From Corynebacterium accolens (GTDB taxonomy: Bacteria > Actinomycetota > Actinomycetes > Mycobacteriales > Mycobacteriaceae), in contig NZ_CP046605.1 of NCBI RefSeq assembly GCF_023520795.1, positions 620,001 through 684,000 on the forward strand: a DNA stretch of 64,000 bases. The letters run 5' to 3'. This document shows, piece after piece, positions 16,269 to 24,407 of the stretch. The notes beneath the pieces are model-generated. The model saw nothing but the letters and a program-made list of their open reading frames with translations, was not told where the DNA came from and searched no databases. The translations under genes were made by a program, and so were the position numbers. Numbering within the stretch: the stretch's first letter is position 1; each line of letters begins with the position of its first letter.

Positions 16269-17859
16269 TTTCTTCTCCAGTATTTAAAGCTTGGGGTGTC
16301 ACGAGGCGGAAGGTCACGCGCGCGCCGGGCGGGAGCTGCGCGGCGATGTCGATATCTTCTTCCAGCACGGTGGCGATGACGGGGTAGCCGCCGGTGACGG
16401 CGTGGTCGCGCAGGAAGACCACCGGCTTGCCATTCGGTGGGATCTGGATGGAACCGGCCACCATTCCCTCAGAGGGGAGCTCGCCGTCCTTCACGCGCTG
16501 CACGGTGATTTCGGAAGCCCCTGCGCTGTCTTTAGCCCCGGAAAGCCGCAGGCCAACGCGGTTGGAATCAGAGGAGACGACCCATTCGGTATCCAGGAAG
16601 GTAGAGATATTATCGCCAAACCAGTCATCGCGCGGGCCTAGCACGCAGCGCAGTGTCGCGCGCGTTTTTCCGGCGGAGTCAGCGGATACGCGCAGGGGGT
16701 TGACCAATTGTGCATCCGTCATGCCGGTCGAGCGCGGCAGCACGCCGATGACATCGCCGGTGGTGACGGGATCAGGGCCGAGGCCGGAGAGGATGTCGGT
16801 GGCAGAGGAGCCGAGTTCGGATTCAGCAATGATGCCGCCGCGAATGGCCACGTAGTTGCGCATGCCCACCGTTGCGGCACCGACCGTCACGGTCTGGCCA
16901 GCGGTTACGAGCACCGGGCGGGCGAGGTGCACGGGCATCTCACCCAGGCGGACGCGGGCGGTGGCGCCGGTAACGCAGATGACGGTATCGGTCAGCGCGC
17001 GCAGCTTAATGCCACCGATATTTTCTAGCACCGTAGCTCCCCGCGGGTTGCCAACGGCGACATTCGCGGTTGCCGCGGCGGCGTGGTCGGCGGCACCGGA
17101 GGGTGTTACGCCCAAGTCACCTACGCCGGGGCGGCCAAGGTCTTGAAAAAGCGTGAGCAGGCCGGCATCGAGGACCTCCATGCGGGGCAGGCGGGCCGGC
17201 GAGCGCTTGGATTCCGCGCTGCGATCCACCAAGTCCGGTAGCTCGTCCACTGCGCGGTAGCGCACGCGGTCACCGGGCTGCACCAGCGCGGGTGGGTTAG
17301 CGTGTGAATCCCACATCGGGGTATTGGTGGTGCCGAGCAACTGCCAGCCACCTGGGGAAACGCGCGGGTAGACCGCGGAGAACTCGCCCGCGATGCCCAC
17401 GGCGCCAGCCGGAACGGCGGTGCGCGGATCGGAGCGGCGTGGCACGGCCTTGGCCTGGGCCGGATCAGAAGGCGCGCAGTAGGTAAAACCGGGGGCAAAA
17501 CCACCAAAGGCGGCGGTCCACTCGGTAGAGGTATGCCAGTCAATCAAGGCCTCGCGCGACATGCCGAGGAGCTCGGCGGCGGCGTCGACATCTTCGCCAT
17601 CGTAAAGCACGTCGATGTCTACCGTGCGCGTCTCCTTCGCGGTAGCGGCGGCAGGGGAGAAGTCCGTCAGGAACTCCGCGGCCGCGCGCGCGGAATTCGG
17701 CGCCTCAAAGGTAATGAGCAACGTGGTGGCGGCGGCAATGCAATCCACCTGATTCTTGAGCGGTTTAGCGGACAGCGCCGCGTGCCACGCCATGACCTGC
17801 TCGAGCCCGTCCAAATCAATGAGGAGGGCGCGGGTGCCAACGAAGTGAATATGCGGCAT
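16258..17859 (-). CDS. Fused 5-oxoprolinase subunits PxpB-PxpC (KipI-KipA)
   Basis: 533 residues. The N-terminal half, to about residue 225, is KipI/PxpB-like (AHS1): IDVLYDGEDVDAAAELLGMS, AFGGFAPGFTYCAPSDPA, VPRRSDPRTAVPAGAVGIAGEFSAVYPRVSPGGWQLLGTT. The rest is KipA/PxpC-like (AHS2): LTLFQDLGRPGVGDLGVTPSGAADHAA, GDVIGVLP, GPRDDWFGDN, SEGMVAGSIQIPPNGKPVVFLRDHAVTGGYPVIATV. In E. coli and B. subtilis the subunits are separate and, with PxpA, hydrolyse 5-oxoproline to glutamate using ATP. Start codon is adjacent to the pxpA stop (shared base region at 17859). A fusion, intact. Confidence 0.92.
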   Translation of the reverse strand: MPHIHFVGTRALLIDLDGLEQVMAWHAALSAKPLKNQVDCIAAATTLLITFEAPNSARAAAEFLTDFSPAAATAKETRTVDIDVLYDGEDVDAAAELLGMSREALIDWHTSTEWTAAFGGFAPGFTYCAPSDPAQAKAVPRRSDPRTAVPAGAVGIAGEFSAVYPRVSPGGWQLLGTTNTPMWDSHANPPALVQPGDRVRYRAVDELPDLVDRSAESKRSPARLPRMEVLDAGLLTLFQDLGRPGVGDLGVTPSGAADHAAAATANVAVGNPRGATVLENIGGIKLRALTDTVICVTGATARVRLGEMPVHLARPVLVTAGQTVTVGAATVGMRNYVAIRGGIIAESELGSSATDILSGLGPDPVTTGDVIGVLPRSTGMTDAQLVNPLRVSADSAGKTRATLRCVLGPRDDWFGDNISTFLDTEWVVSSDSNRVGLRLSGAKDSAGASEITVQRVKDGELPSEGMVAGSIQIPPNGKPVVFLRDHAVTGGYPVIATVLEEDIDIAAQLPPGARVTFRLVTPQALNTGEENAD

Positions 17860-18620
17860 TAGATAAAGCTCCGAATATCGATTCCTTCCGCGCTGAGGCG
17901 TTCGACCACACCGCGCAGCAGTTTCACGGAGCCCGGTGAGTCACCGTGGGTGCACACGGATTGGGCATCGACATCGAGCGTGGTGCCATCGATGGCGGTA
18001 ATAGAGCCGGTTTGGGCGACTTCCAGCACGCGCTTGACGACATCCCCTTCATCCCCCATTACCGCATTGTCCTGTTTGCGGGAGACCAGCGTGCCATCGG
18101 GGTTGTAGTTGCGATCCGCGAAGGCCTCGCGGATGACGGTGAGGCCTTGGGATTCTGCAATATCGACCGCGAGGCCGCCCGGCAGCAGCATCACGGGGAG
18201 GTCACCGAAGGCCTTGATGCCTGCGATAACTCCCTTGGCTTGTGCCTCGTCCTTGACGATGGTGTTGTACATCGCGCCGTGCGGCTTCACATAAGACACC
18301 CGCGTGCCATTGGCGCGCGCCAGCGCATCGAGCGCACCAATTTGGTAGGTGACCTCGTCCGCGAGCTCCGCCGCGTTGTAGTCGATAAAGCGGCGGCCAA
18401 AACCGGCCGGATCGTTATAGCCCACGTGTGCTCCGACCGTTACTCCCGCACGCGCTGCAGCCTTAAGGGTCTGCGCAATGGAGTGCGGGTCACCGGCGTG
18501 GAAGCCGGTGGCGACATTGGCGGAGGAGACCATCTCCAGCATCGCGGCATCATCGGCTACCGGGTTGCCAGCGGTGGTTTCACCCAAGTCCGCGTTGAGA
18601 TCAATGTGGAGCGAAGCCAT
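17859..18620 (-). CDS. pxpA: 5-oxoprolinase subunit A (LamB/YcsF family)
   Basis: 253 residues, normal family length. Motifs: HIDLNADLGE at the N-terminus, GFHAGDP, TVGAHVGYNDPAGFGRR, VSYVKPHGAMYN, LPGGLAVDIAESQGL, EAFADRNYNPDGTLVSR and CTHGDSPGSVKLL at the end. With PxpB/PxpC it opens the lactam of 5-oxo-L-proline. First gene of the minus-strand transcript pxpA-pxpBC-biotin carboxylase. A FadR-like palindrome lies 16 bases upstream (18636-18648), giving the promoter the same probable regulator as the NRAMP-type gene. Confidence 0.93.
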   Translation of the reverse strand: MASLHIDLNADLGETTAGNPVADDAAMLEMVSSANVATGFHAGDPHSIAQTLKAAARAGVTVGAHVGYNDPAGFGRRFIDYNAAELADEVTYQIGALDALARANGTRVSYVKPHGAMYNTIVKDEAQAKGVIAGIKAFGDLPVMLLPGGLAVDIAESQGLTVIREAFADRNYNPDGTLVSRKQDNAVMGDEGDVVKRVLEVAQTGSITAIDGTTLDVDAQSVCTHGDSPGSVKLLRGVVERLSAEGIDIRSFI

Positions 18621-18635
18621 TCAACACCATCCTTA

Positions 18636-18648
18636 ATTGTTGAACAAT
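18636..18648. promoter_or_regulatory. FadR-like GntR operator at the pxpA promoter
   Basis: ATTGTTGAACAAT contains the same TTGTTGAACAA core as 10506-10516 and fits TNGTNNNACNA. It sits 16 bases before the pxpA start codon on the minus strand, overlapping the probable transcription start or -10 region. Confidence 0.75.
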
Positions 18649-18765
18649 AAGTGTGGTTCCAAGTGTAACCCGTGCCACTGCCATTTGTGAAGGCGGTTAC
18701 TTTTTGGGCGGAGTGGTGTCGGTGGAACAGCTCCTTTCCGGACAGACCGAGGGCAAGGCAGAAAA

Positions 18766-20712
18766 CTAAGACTCCACGGCGGCTTGGGGTTTGACCTGGA
18801 GGACAGAGGAGATAATCCCTTCTGCCTCTTCGCGGGAGCTGGCCTCGTGCAGCTGGGCGCGGAAATCCTCCTTCATGATGGCGCGGGCGAGGGTGGACAG
18901 CAGCTTCAAGTGCTGTTTCCCAGCGTCATCGGGCACGGCGATAAGGAACGCTAAGCTCGTGGGTCCTTCTCCGGTGCCCCAGGTGATGCCACCTTCGGGA
19001 AGCCGGGCGAAGGCCAGCGTCGGTGTGGTAACCCCAGCAGAACGAGCATGCGGGATTGCCACGCCGTGGCCCACGCCGGTGGAGTGTTGGGACTCGCGGA
19101 CAAGGGCGGCATCGGCAACCGCAGTGGCTTCGCTAATGCGGCCATCGGCTGCGGCGAGGGAAACGAGCGACTTGATGACGGCCTCGGAGTCATTACCGAG
19201 TGGCTCATCGAGGCTGATGGTGGAGGCATCGAGAAGCGGGAGCGCGGTGGACTCCGCCGTGGCCTCGTCCGATTCCGGGGAGCGTTGCGTCAGGCGAATG
19301 AGCAGGAGCATGAGCGCAGCACACACGGCAACGCCGCAGAGCATGGATACGAAGAACCACGCCACCTGATCCACCGCGCCGAGGACGGCGACGATCGGGC
19401 CGCCGTGCATGACATGATCTTGGACCCCGAACGCGCCAGCCATGGCACCGGCCACAGCACCGCCCACCACGTTGGCCGGGATGACCTGCAGGGGGCGCGC
19501 TGCGGCTAGGGGAATGGCGCCTTCGGTGATGCCGAAAAATCCCATGAATAGCGCGGCGATACCGGAATCCGTTTCCGCCTTATTGAACCAACCCCGGCGC
19601 AGGAGGGTAGCCACGCCCACTGCGAGCGGCGGGACCGCAATCGCGGCGGCGGCCATACCCATCGGGGCCGCATTTCCCGCAGCGATCATGCCGCCACCAA
19701 ACAGGAAGGCAGTCTTATTGAAGGGCCCGCCCATATCGAAGGCGATCATCGCACCGATGATAAGACCCAGCACAATCGCCGACGAGCCCTGCAGCCCACC
19801 GAGGTATTCGGTCATGGCCTCGAAAGCGCTGGCAATCGGCGCGCCGATGAAATAGATGAAGGCTAGGCCCACTATCAGCGTGGTGAAAATCGGGATGACG
19901 ATAATCGGCCAAATCGGCGCGATGAATTTGTGCACCGGAATCTTCTTGATCGCAAGGGCCACGTAGCCGGAGAGAATACCGGTGACGATACCGCCCAAGA
20001 ATCCGGCGCCAGCCTCGGACCCGTACAGCGAGCCGGTTGTGGCGATGAGCCCGGTAATAAGGCCTGGCGCTAACCCCGGCCTATCCGCGATGCCAACGGC
20101 AATGTAGCCAGACAAGACCGGCACCATCAGCGAAAATGCCAGGCCACCGAGCTCATTGAGCGTATTCCAGAAGCTATCTTCAGGAATCGAGAGCCCCTCC
20201 GGCGTGGGCGTGCCGCCCAAGGACAGCGCCACAGCGATGAGCAATCCGCCGGTGACCACAAAGGGAATCATGTGGGAAACGCCATTCATCAGCGCCTTGT
20301 ACATGGTCTGCCCAATACCGCGCAGCCCCGCATCTTCCGCGGCGTCCTCCGCCTCGCTTTCCGATGCCCCCTCATCCTCACCCTTCCACGCTGCCGCCTC
20401 CAATGACTTGGTTAACAGCTGTTCGGGGTGCTTGATGGCTTCGTCCACGCCGGTGGCCACCAAGCGCTTGCCGTGGAATCGGTCCTTTGCAATGACGGTA
20501 TCGGCACCGATAACAATCGCATCGGCTTCCTCGATGTCCTGTGTACTGAAGCTGCCTTCCACACCGATGGAACCGTGCGTTTCAATCTTGATGCGGTAGC
20601 CCAGCTTTTCGGCGGCGGCCTCCAAGTTCTCGGCGGCCATATAGGTATGGGCGATACCCGTTGGGCACGCCGTGATGGCGAGAATGAAAGGCGAAGAATC
20701 TGATGTGCTCAT
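18766..20712 (-). CDS. PTS fructose-type enzyme IIBCA
   Basis: Imports and phosphorylates fructose or a related sugar using the phosphate relay from HPr. 648 residues in the order IIB-IIC-IIA. IIB begins at residue about 9 with the phosphorylated Cys16 in ITACPTGIAHTYMAAENL. IIC covers about 140-470 with around nine to ten hydrophobic segments (NGVSHMIPFVVTGGLLIAVALSLGG, GGPFNKTAFLFGGGMIA, FFGITEGAIPLA). IIA covers about 500-640 with the active histidine in GVGHGVAIPHARS. The IIBCA order differs from the IIABC order I associate with PtsF of corynebacteria. No fruK or DeoR-type regulator adjoins it, so it is a stand-alone transporter here. Confidence 0.92.
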   Translation of the reverse strand: MSTSDSSPFILAITACPTGIAHTYMAAENLEAAAEKLGYRIKIETHGSIGVEGSFSTQDIEEADAIVIGADTVIAKDRFHGKRLVATGVDEAIKHPEQLLTKSLEAAAWKGEDEGASESEAEDAAEDAGLRGIGQTMYKALMNGVSHMIPFVVTGGLLIAVALSLGGTPTPEGLSIPEDSFWNTLNELGGLAFSLMVPVLSGYIAVGIADRPGLAPGLITGLIATTGSLYGSEAGAGFLGGIVTGILSGYVALAIKKIPVHKFIAPIWPIIVIPIFTTLIVGLAFIYFIGAPIASAFEAMTEYLGGLQGSSAIVLGLIIGAMIAFDMGGPFNKTAFLFGGGMIAAGNAAPMGMAAAAIAVPPLAVGVATLLRRGWFNKAETDSGIAALFMGFFGITEGAIPLAAARPLQVIPANVVGGAVAGAMAGAFGVQDHVMHGGPIVAVLGAVDQVAWFFVSMLCGVAVCAALMLLLIRLTQRSPESDEATAESTALPLLDASTISLDEPLGNDSEAVIKSLVSLAAADGRISEATAVADAALVRESQHSTGVGHGVAIPHARSAGVTTPTLAFARLPEGGITWGTGEGPTSLAFLIAVPDDAGKQHLKLLSTLARAIMKEDFRAQLHEASSREEAEGIISSVLQVKPQAAVES

Positions 20713-20990
20713 ACTCTTATTAAAGGCACCTGCTTAAACGAGCACAAGGAGATTGGAAGGTTCTTTGTGCAGAGTCCGGCGTGCAGGGTCCTATGCGCAT
20801 CCTCCTCTGCGTCAATTGAGGGCGCGATGCGATTTTTGAGGGGCGACTTTGCTCAAATTGAGCATGGGACCTATAGCATCGCGGAGATCGCACCAGTGTT
20901 GACCGGCGGTACCCTAGAAACAGAACCGAAACCGCCCGCACTTGGGCACACGAATGAATCGTGCCCACTTGAAATGAAGAAAGCCGCATT
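20713..20990. other. 278-bp intergenic region between the PTS gene and the 2H phosphoesterase
   Basis: Holds copy B of the dispersed repeat (20782-20870) and must contain divergent promoters, which I cannot place with confidence. An inverted repeat TGCTCAA-A-TTGAGCA lies at 20850-20864. Confidence 0.5.
20782..20870. repeat. Dispersed intergenic repeat, copy B
   Basis: Begins with TGCAGGGTCCTATGC, the same 15 bases as at 9306, and includes TGCGATTTTTGAGG then TTTGCTCA, aligned with copy A over about 90 bp with mismatches. A shortened echo GTGCAGAGTCC lies just before it at 20767. It is between divergent genes and non-coding. Confidence 0.6.
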
Positions 20991-21500
20991 GTGAGTACAG
21001 CATCGCCGGATAATATCCTGCTCTACCTGCCAGAAAAGGAAGAAGAGCAGATTCGGGAGATCTTTGCAGGTCTTGCAGAGCGCGGATTCCCCGTGCAACA
21101 CCAGCGCCCGCATATTACGGTGACCTTCGCGCAGGAGATGGATCCTCACGTTGTGGAGCTTGCCGCGGAGCTTTTACCGGCGGTTATTCCGGCGACGTTT
21201 CGGCGCGTGGGAAACGTCATCTTCGGCACCAAGCGGAAACGAACCGTGGCTTGGTTATTAGAGACCAGCGATGAACTCGAAATAGCAGCGCGGAAGATTA
21301 GCGCCGCCAATCCCGAGGGCCGCGGACCGCGCTGGACGCCGCATCTGACGATGGGTCTGCGCTTACCGCGCGAGGACGTGGGCGGCTATTTAACCGCGAT
21401 GGATGAACTGACGTCCTCGCATTTCAAGGAACTTAACGCAGTAGAAGCTGCGTATTGGCGCCCGCGCACGCAAGAAAAGACCGTGCTAGCGGCAGGCTAG
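20991..21500 (+). CDS. 2H phosphoesterase (2'-5' RNA ligase-like)
   Basis: 169 residues, GTG start at 20991. Two His-x-Thr/Ser-type motifs define the 2H superfamily: PHITVTF near residue 40 and PHLTMGL near residue 120. The family includes LigT/ThpR RNA ligases and cyclic phosphodiesterases that act on 2',3'-cyclic phosphates. Which reaction is done here cannot be told. It converges on an orphan MNT-type nucleotidyltransferase gene 5 bp away. Confidence 0.8.
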   Translation: MSTASPDNILLYLPEKEEEQIREIFAGLAERGFPVQHQRPHITVTFAQEMDPHVVELAAELLPAVIPATFRRVGNVIFGTKRKRTVAWLLETSDELEIAARKISAANPEGRGPRWTPHLTMGLRLPREDVGGYLTAMDELTSSHFKELNAVEAAYWRPRTQEKTVLAAG

Positions 21501-21505
21501 CCAGC

Positions 21506-21925
21506 TCATGACATTAAGCTCCTGAGCTCGAACTCGCGGCGGTACGCCGTATTGATGTACTCCCGTGCCGCCATCATTTGCAGCGTTCCATACTTAGAAT
21601 TGGACGGATCGACCAAGAGCTCGCACTTTTGCAGAGCTTCATGCTGCGCCACCGTGTCCGCGGTATCCAGACACATGAGATCGATGCCGTCGCCGTAGCG
21701 GGAGTAAAACGCCGTGGCAACGTCGAGCACATTCGGCCGGTCAGCTTTCGCGCGCGAGAAATCGACCGAATAGGCAAGGTCAACATCATTCGCATTGGTG
21801 GCATCTACGTGCGCGCTGCCAAAAAGAACCAGCAGGTCAATGCCGGTATCCAAGCAGAATGACTCCAAGGACCCGTTATCGGCCTCAGCGCGCAACCGCG
21901 CGGCAAGCTGTGCTGGAGTGCTCAT
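21506..21925 (-). CDS. MNT-type nucleotidyltransferase-fold protein
   Basis: 139 residues from the ATG at 21925 (an upstream in-frame start at 21934 would add three residues). The signature LVLFGSAHVDATNANDVDLAY gives the GS...DxD pattern of minimal nucleotidyltransferases, with a further acidic residue in GDGIDLMCLD. In HEPN-MNT systems the MNT protein AMPylates a HEPN toxin, but no HEPN-like gene adjoins this one. The C-terminal helix (YGTLQMMAAREYINTAYRREF) is part of the same polypeptide. Function unresolved: orphan antitoxin-like enzyme or nucleotidyltransferase of other use. Confidence 0.75.
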   Translation of the reverse strand: MSTPAQLAARLRAEADNGSLESFCLDTGIDLLVLFGSAHVDATNANDVDLAYSVDFSRAKADRPNVLDVATAFYSRYGDGIDLMCLDTADTVAQHEALQKCELLVDPSNSKYGTLQMMAAREYINTAYRREFELRSLMS

Positions 21926-21981
21926 AACCATCACCTTACCAACGACCTCAGCAGGCAGAGACGCGCAGAATTGCGGTGTGC

Positions 21982-23184
21982 TTAAAGCAATGCCTGAATT
22001 TCGCGGGCGACGCGCAAGACGGTGAGGTCCTGGCCCGGATTGCCGATGACCTGCACCGCGTCACCCACTCCCGTGGTCTCCGTCGTGCGCAGCGGGACAG
22101 TGATCGCCGGCCAGCCCAATACATTGAATGGCTCGGTCCAGCGGCGCAGGCTGGCAGCAGAATCCGCAGTATTTTCTGCAGTGATGTCGTCCCACCTGAT
22201 CGGGCCGGCGTCGAGGGTGGGGGTGAGGATGATGGGGGAGGCATCGACAAGCGTTAGTGCTTTCGTGCGCAGTTGTTGTACCTGCTGTGCTGCAGCGTCG
22301 TAGTCTGCCTGAGTAATATCCTGCCCGCCGAGGACGCGCTCCAAGATGACGCCCTGGTACTTATCCCGCTGGTCAAGATAGGGCTGGTGGACGTCGTAAG
22401 CCTCCTTGAGGCGCATCGGCGCGTAGAGCTTCGCGGTGGTAGCGATGGTGGATTCGAGCTGGGAGTAATCGAGGCGCTCCACGGCTGCGAACGTGGAATC
22501 CTGCAGCGCAGACAGCAGACCAGCAAAGCGCTCACCTTTGGTCGTCAATGCGGAAATATCCATGGTGGCCACGTTCTCGGCCGGAGTCGGTTCTTCATTC
22601 ACCGTGGCTAGCAGGGCCTGCTCGATGAGCTCTATGGAGGTGGCGAAGAATCCGATGCAATCGAAGCTCGGCGCGAAGGGGAAGACGCCATCGAGCGGGA
22701 TCGTACCGGTGGTGGGCTTAAATCCCAGCACGCCCTGGCTGGCGGCCGGGACGCGCACGGAACCGGCGCTATCGGAACCCACCGTGAGCTTGAGCGCCCC
22801 AGACGCAACTAGCGCCGCCGACCCAGAGCTGGATCCGCCGCCGCAGACCTGCGGATCGCGCGGATTGATGACGCGGCCATACGCGGAGGCATCACCCAAG
22901 ATGCCATAGGAAAATTCCTGGAGGTTGGCCTTGGCCACGGGAATCGCGCCGGCATCCATTAGCCGCTGTGCCACCGTGGCGTTCTTGGTCGGAACTGGTC
23001 CCGTATCAACGTTGGTGCCACAGGTCGTTGGCACCCCGGCGATATCCACGATGTCTTTAAAAGCAACAGGCAATCCGCGCAGCGTAAGCGCAGTATCTAC
23101 GGCATCCTCATCATAAGGAATGGTGGAAATCACCGCGTTAAAATCTTGCTGTGCCTGGGTCAGGCGGTCAGAAATTGAAGGCAT
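21982..23184 (-). CDS. Amidase-signature family hydrolase
   Basis: 400 residues from the ATG at 23184, with AAAGGA upstream; the open frame continues to 23868 but that part is antisense to the nucleoside hydrolase. The Ser-cisSer-Lys triad is visible: Lys43 in GLPVAFKD, the GGGSSSGSAALVASG serine, and the nucleophile region GSDSAGSVRVPAA. The core resembles aspartyl/glutamyl-tRNA amidotransferase A and small-molecule amidases, but gatA is normally near gatC/gatB, which are absent, so a catabolic amidase is more likely. Substrate unknown. Divergent from the nucleoside hydrolase gene across 150 bp. Confidence 0.88.
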   Translation of the reverse strand: MPSISDRLTQAQQDFNAVISTIPYDEDAVDTALTLRGLPVAFKDIVDIAGVPTTCGTNVDTGPVPTKNATVAQRLMDAGAIPVAKANLQEFSYGILGDASAYGRVINPRDPQVCGGGSSSGSAALVASGALKLTVGSDSAGSVRVPAASQGVLGFKPTTGTIPLDGVFPFAPSFDCIGFFATSIELIEQALLATVNEEPTPAENVATMDISALTTKGERFAGLLSALQDSTFAAVERLDYSQLESTIATTAKLYAPMRLKEAYDVHQPYLDQRDKYQGVILERVLGGQDITQADYDAAAQQVQQLRTKALTLVDASPIILTPTLDAGPIRWDDITAENTADSAASLRRWTEPFNVLGWPAITVPLRTTETTGVGDAVQVIGNPGQDLTVLRVAREIQALL

Positions 23185-23334
23185 GGCGGGGCGAATTCCT
23201 TTCCACGACGGTTTATACCGTTTACAGGGTGACTTGCTGCTTTCCAGGGTACAGCTGGTGAGCACGGAGGAATTGAAGCTATGCCACACGCTGAAACCGT
23301 GGCGGTCTTCACCGACCAAAAGTAGGCTCGAGAC

Positions 23335-24276
23335 ATGACGCGAAAAATTATTCTGGACTGCGACCCCGGCCACGATGACGCGGTAGCCCTGCTCTTGGCT
23401 ATGGGCAATCCCAACATCGATCTGCTGGGCATTACCACCGTCGGCGGCAACCAGACCTTGGACAAGGTCGCCCGCAATGCCCTGGTCGTCAAGGAAATCG
23501 CCGGTCATCCGGAGATTCCGGTCTACGCCGGCTGCGATCGCCCGCTCGTGCGCCCCGTAGAAGTTGCCGAGGTTATCCACGGCTCCACCGGCATGGATGT
23601 CAATGGCGTCGAGCTTCCGGACCCAAGCACCGCGCTTGCCGATGCCCACGCCATCGACTTCATCATCGACACCGTCATGTCCCACGAACCCGGCACCATT
23701 ACCTTGGTTCCAACGGGTCCGTTGACCAATATCGCTATGGCCGCGCGCAAAGAACCGCGCATCGTAGAGCGTGTCAAAGAGGTTGTGCTTATGGGCGGCG
23801 GCTACCACGAAGGCAATTGGTCCCCCGTTGCCGAATTCAATATCAAGATTGATCCTGAGGCGGCACATATCGTCTTCGAAGAGCCGTGGCCGGTCACGAT
23901 GGTGGGGCTAGATCTGACCCACCAGGCACTGGCCACAGCCGGGGTCGAAGCCGAAATTAAGTCATTGGATACACCCGTGTCGGACTTTGTTGTCGGCCTC
24001 TTCGGCTTCTTTCGTGACGCGTATCAGCAAAACCAAGGCTTCACGGATCCTCCGGTTCACGATCCGTGCACCATCGCCTACCTCATCGATCCGAGCATCG
24101 TGCAAACGCGCAAGGCGCCCGTGCACGTCGAGCTCGCCGGCGCACTAACCACCGGCATGACCGTGACTGATTTGCGGGAGCCCGCCGATGACACTTGCCA
24201 TACTCAGGTCGCTACCAAGCTGGACCATGTGGGCTTCTGGAAATTGGTAACCGAGGCCCTTAAAAATCTCGGCTAG
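23335..24276 (+). CDS. Inosine-uridine preferring nucleoside hydrolase
   Basis: 313 residues. Hydrolyses N-glycosidic bonds of ribonucleosides to ribose and a base. The calcium-binding N-terminal motif DCDPGHDDAVALLLA is at residues about 8-22, followed by GITTVGGNQTLDKVARNAL; further marks are GPLTNIAMAARKEP, VVLMGGGYHEGNWSPVAEFNIKIDPEAAHIVF and the HDPCTIAYLI histidine. Single gene with a strong terminator 25 bases after the stop. Specificity between purine and pyrimidine nucleosides is not readable here. Confidence 0.92.
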   Translation: MTRKIILDCDPGHDDAVALLLAMGNPNIDLLGITTVGGNQTLDKVARNALVVKEIAGHPEIPVYAGCDRPLVRPVEVAEVIHGSTGMDVNGVELPDPSTALADAHAIDFIIDTVMSHEPGTITLVPTGPLTNIAMAARKEPRIVERVKEVVLMGGGYHEGNWSPVAEFNIKIDPEAAHIVFEEPWPVTMVGLDLTHQALATAGVEAEIKSLDTPVSDFVVGLFGFFRDAYQQNQGFTDPPVHDPCTIAYLIDPSIVQTRKAPVHVELAGALTTGMTVTDLREPADDTCHTQVATKLDHVGFWKLVTEALKNLG

Positions 24277-24301
24277 ACCACATACTGCGGTCAAAACCGA
24301 A

Positions 24302-24361
24302 AAAACAGCCACATTATCGCCTCTGAATCACTAGTCTCAGGCCATAACGTGGCTGTTTTGT
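24302..24361. terminator. Long-stem bidirectional terminator after the nucleoside hydrolase
   Basis: AAAACAGCCAC (24302-24312) pairs with GTGGCTGTTTT (24349-24359), and the stem continues inward (TTATCGCCTCTGA with TCAGGCCATAA). A-tract on the left and T-tract on the right make it work in both directions, for the nucleoside hydrolase and for the McrBC operon coming from the right. Confidence 0.85.
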
Positions 24362-24407
24362 ACTCTTGTATTCACTTCGTCTGGCATTGTGCTCTTTCAG
24401 AGAGTCT

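Noticed and set aside
23185-23868. 228 extra codons at the start of the amidase frame
   Set aside because: Antisense to the nucleoside hydrolase; the amidase fold begins at MPSISDRL with a good ribosome binding site at 23184.
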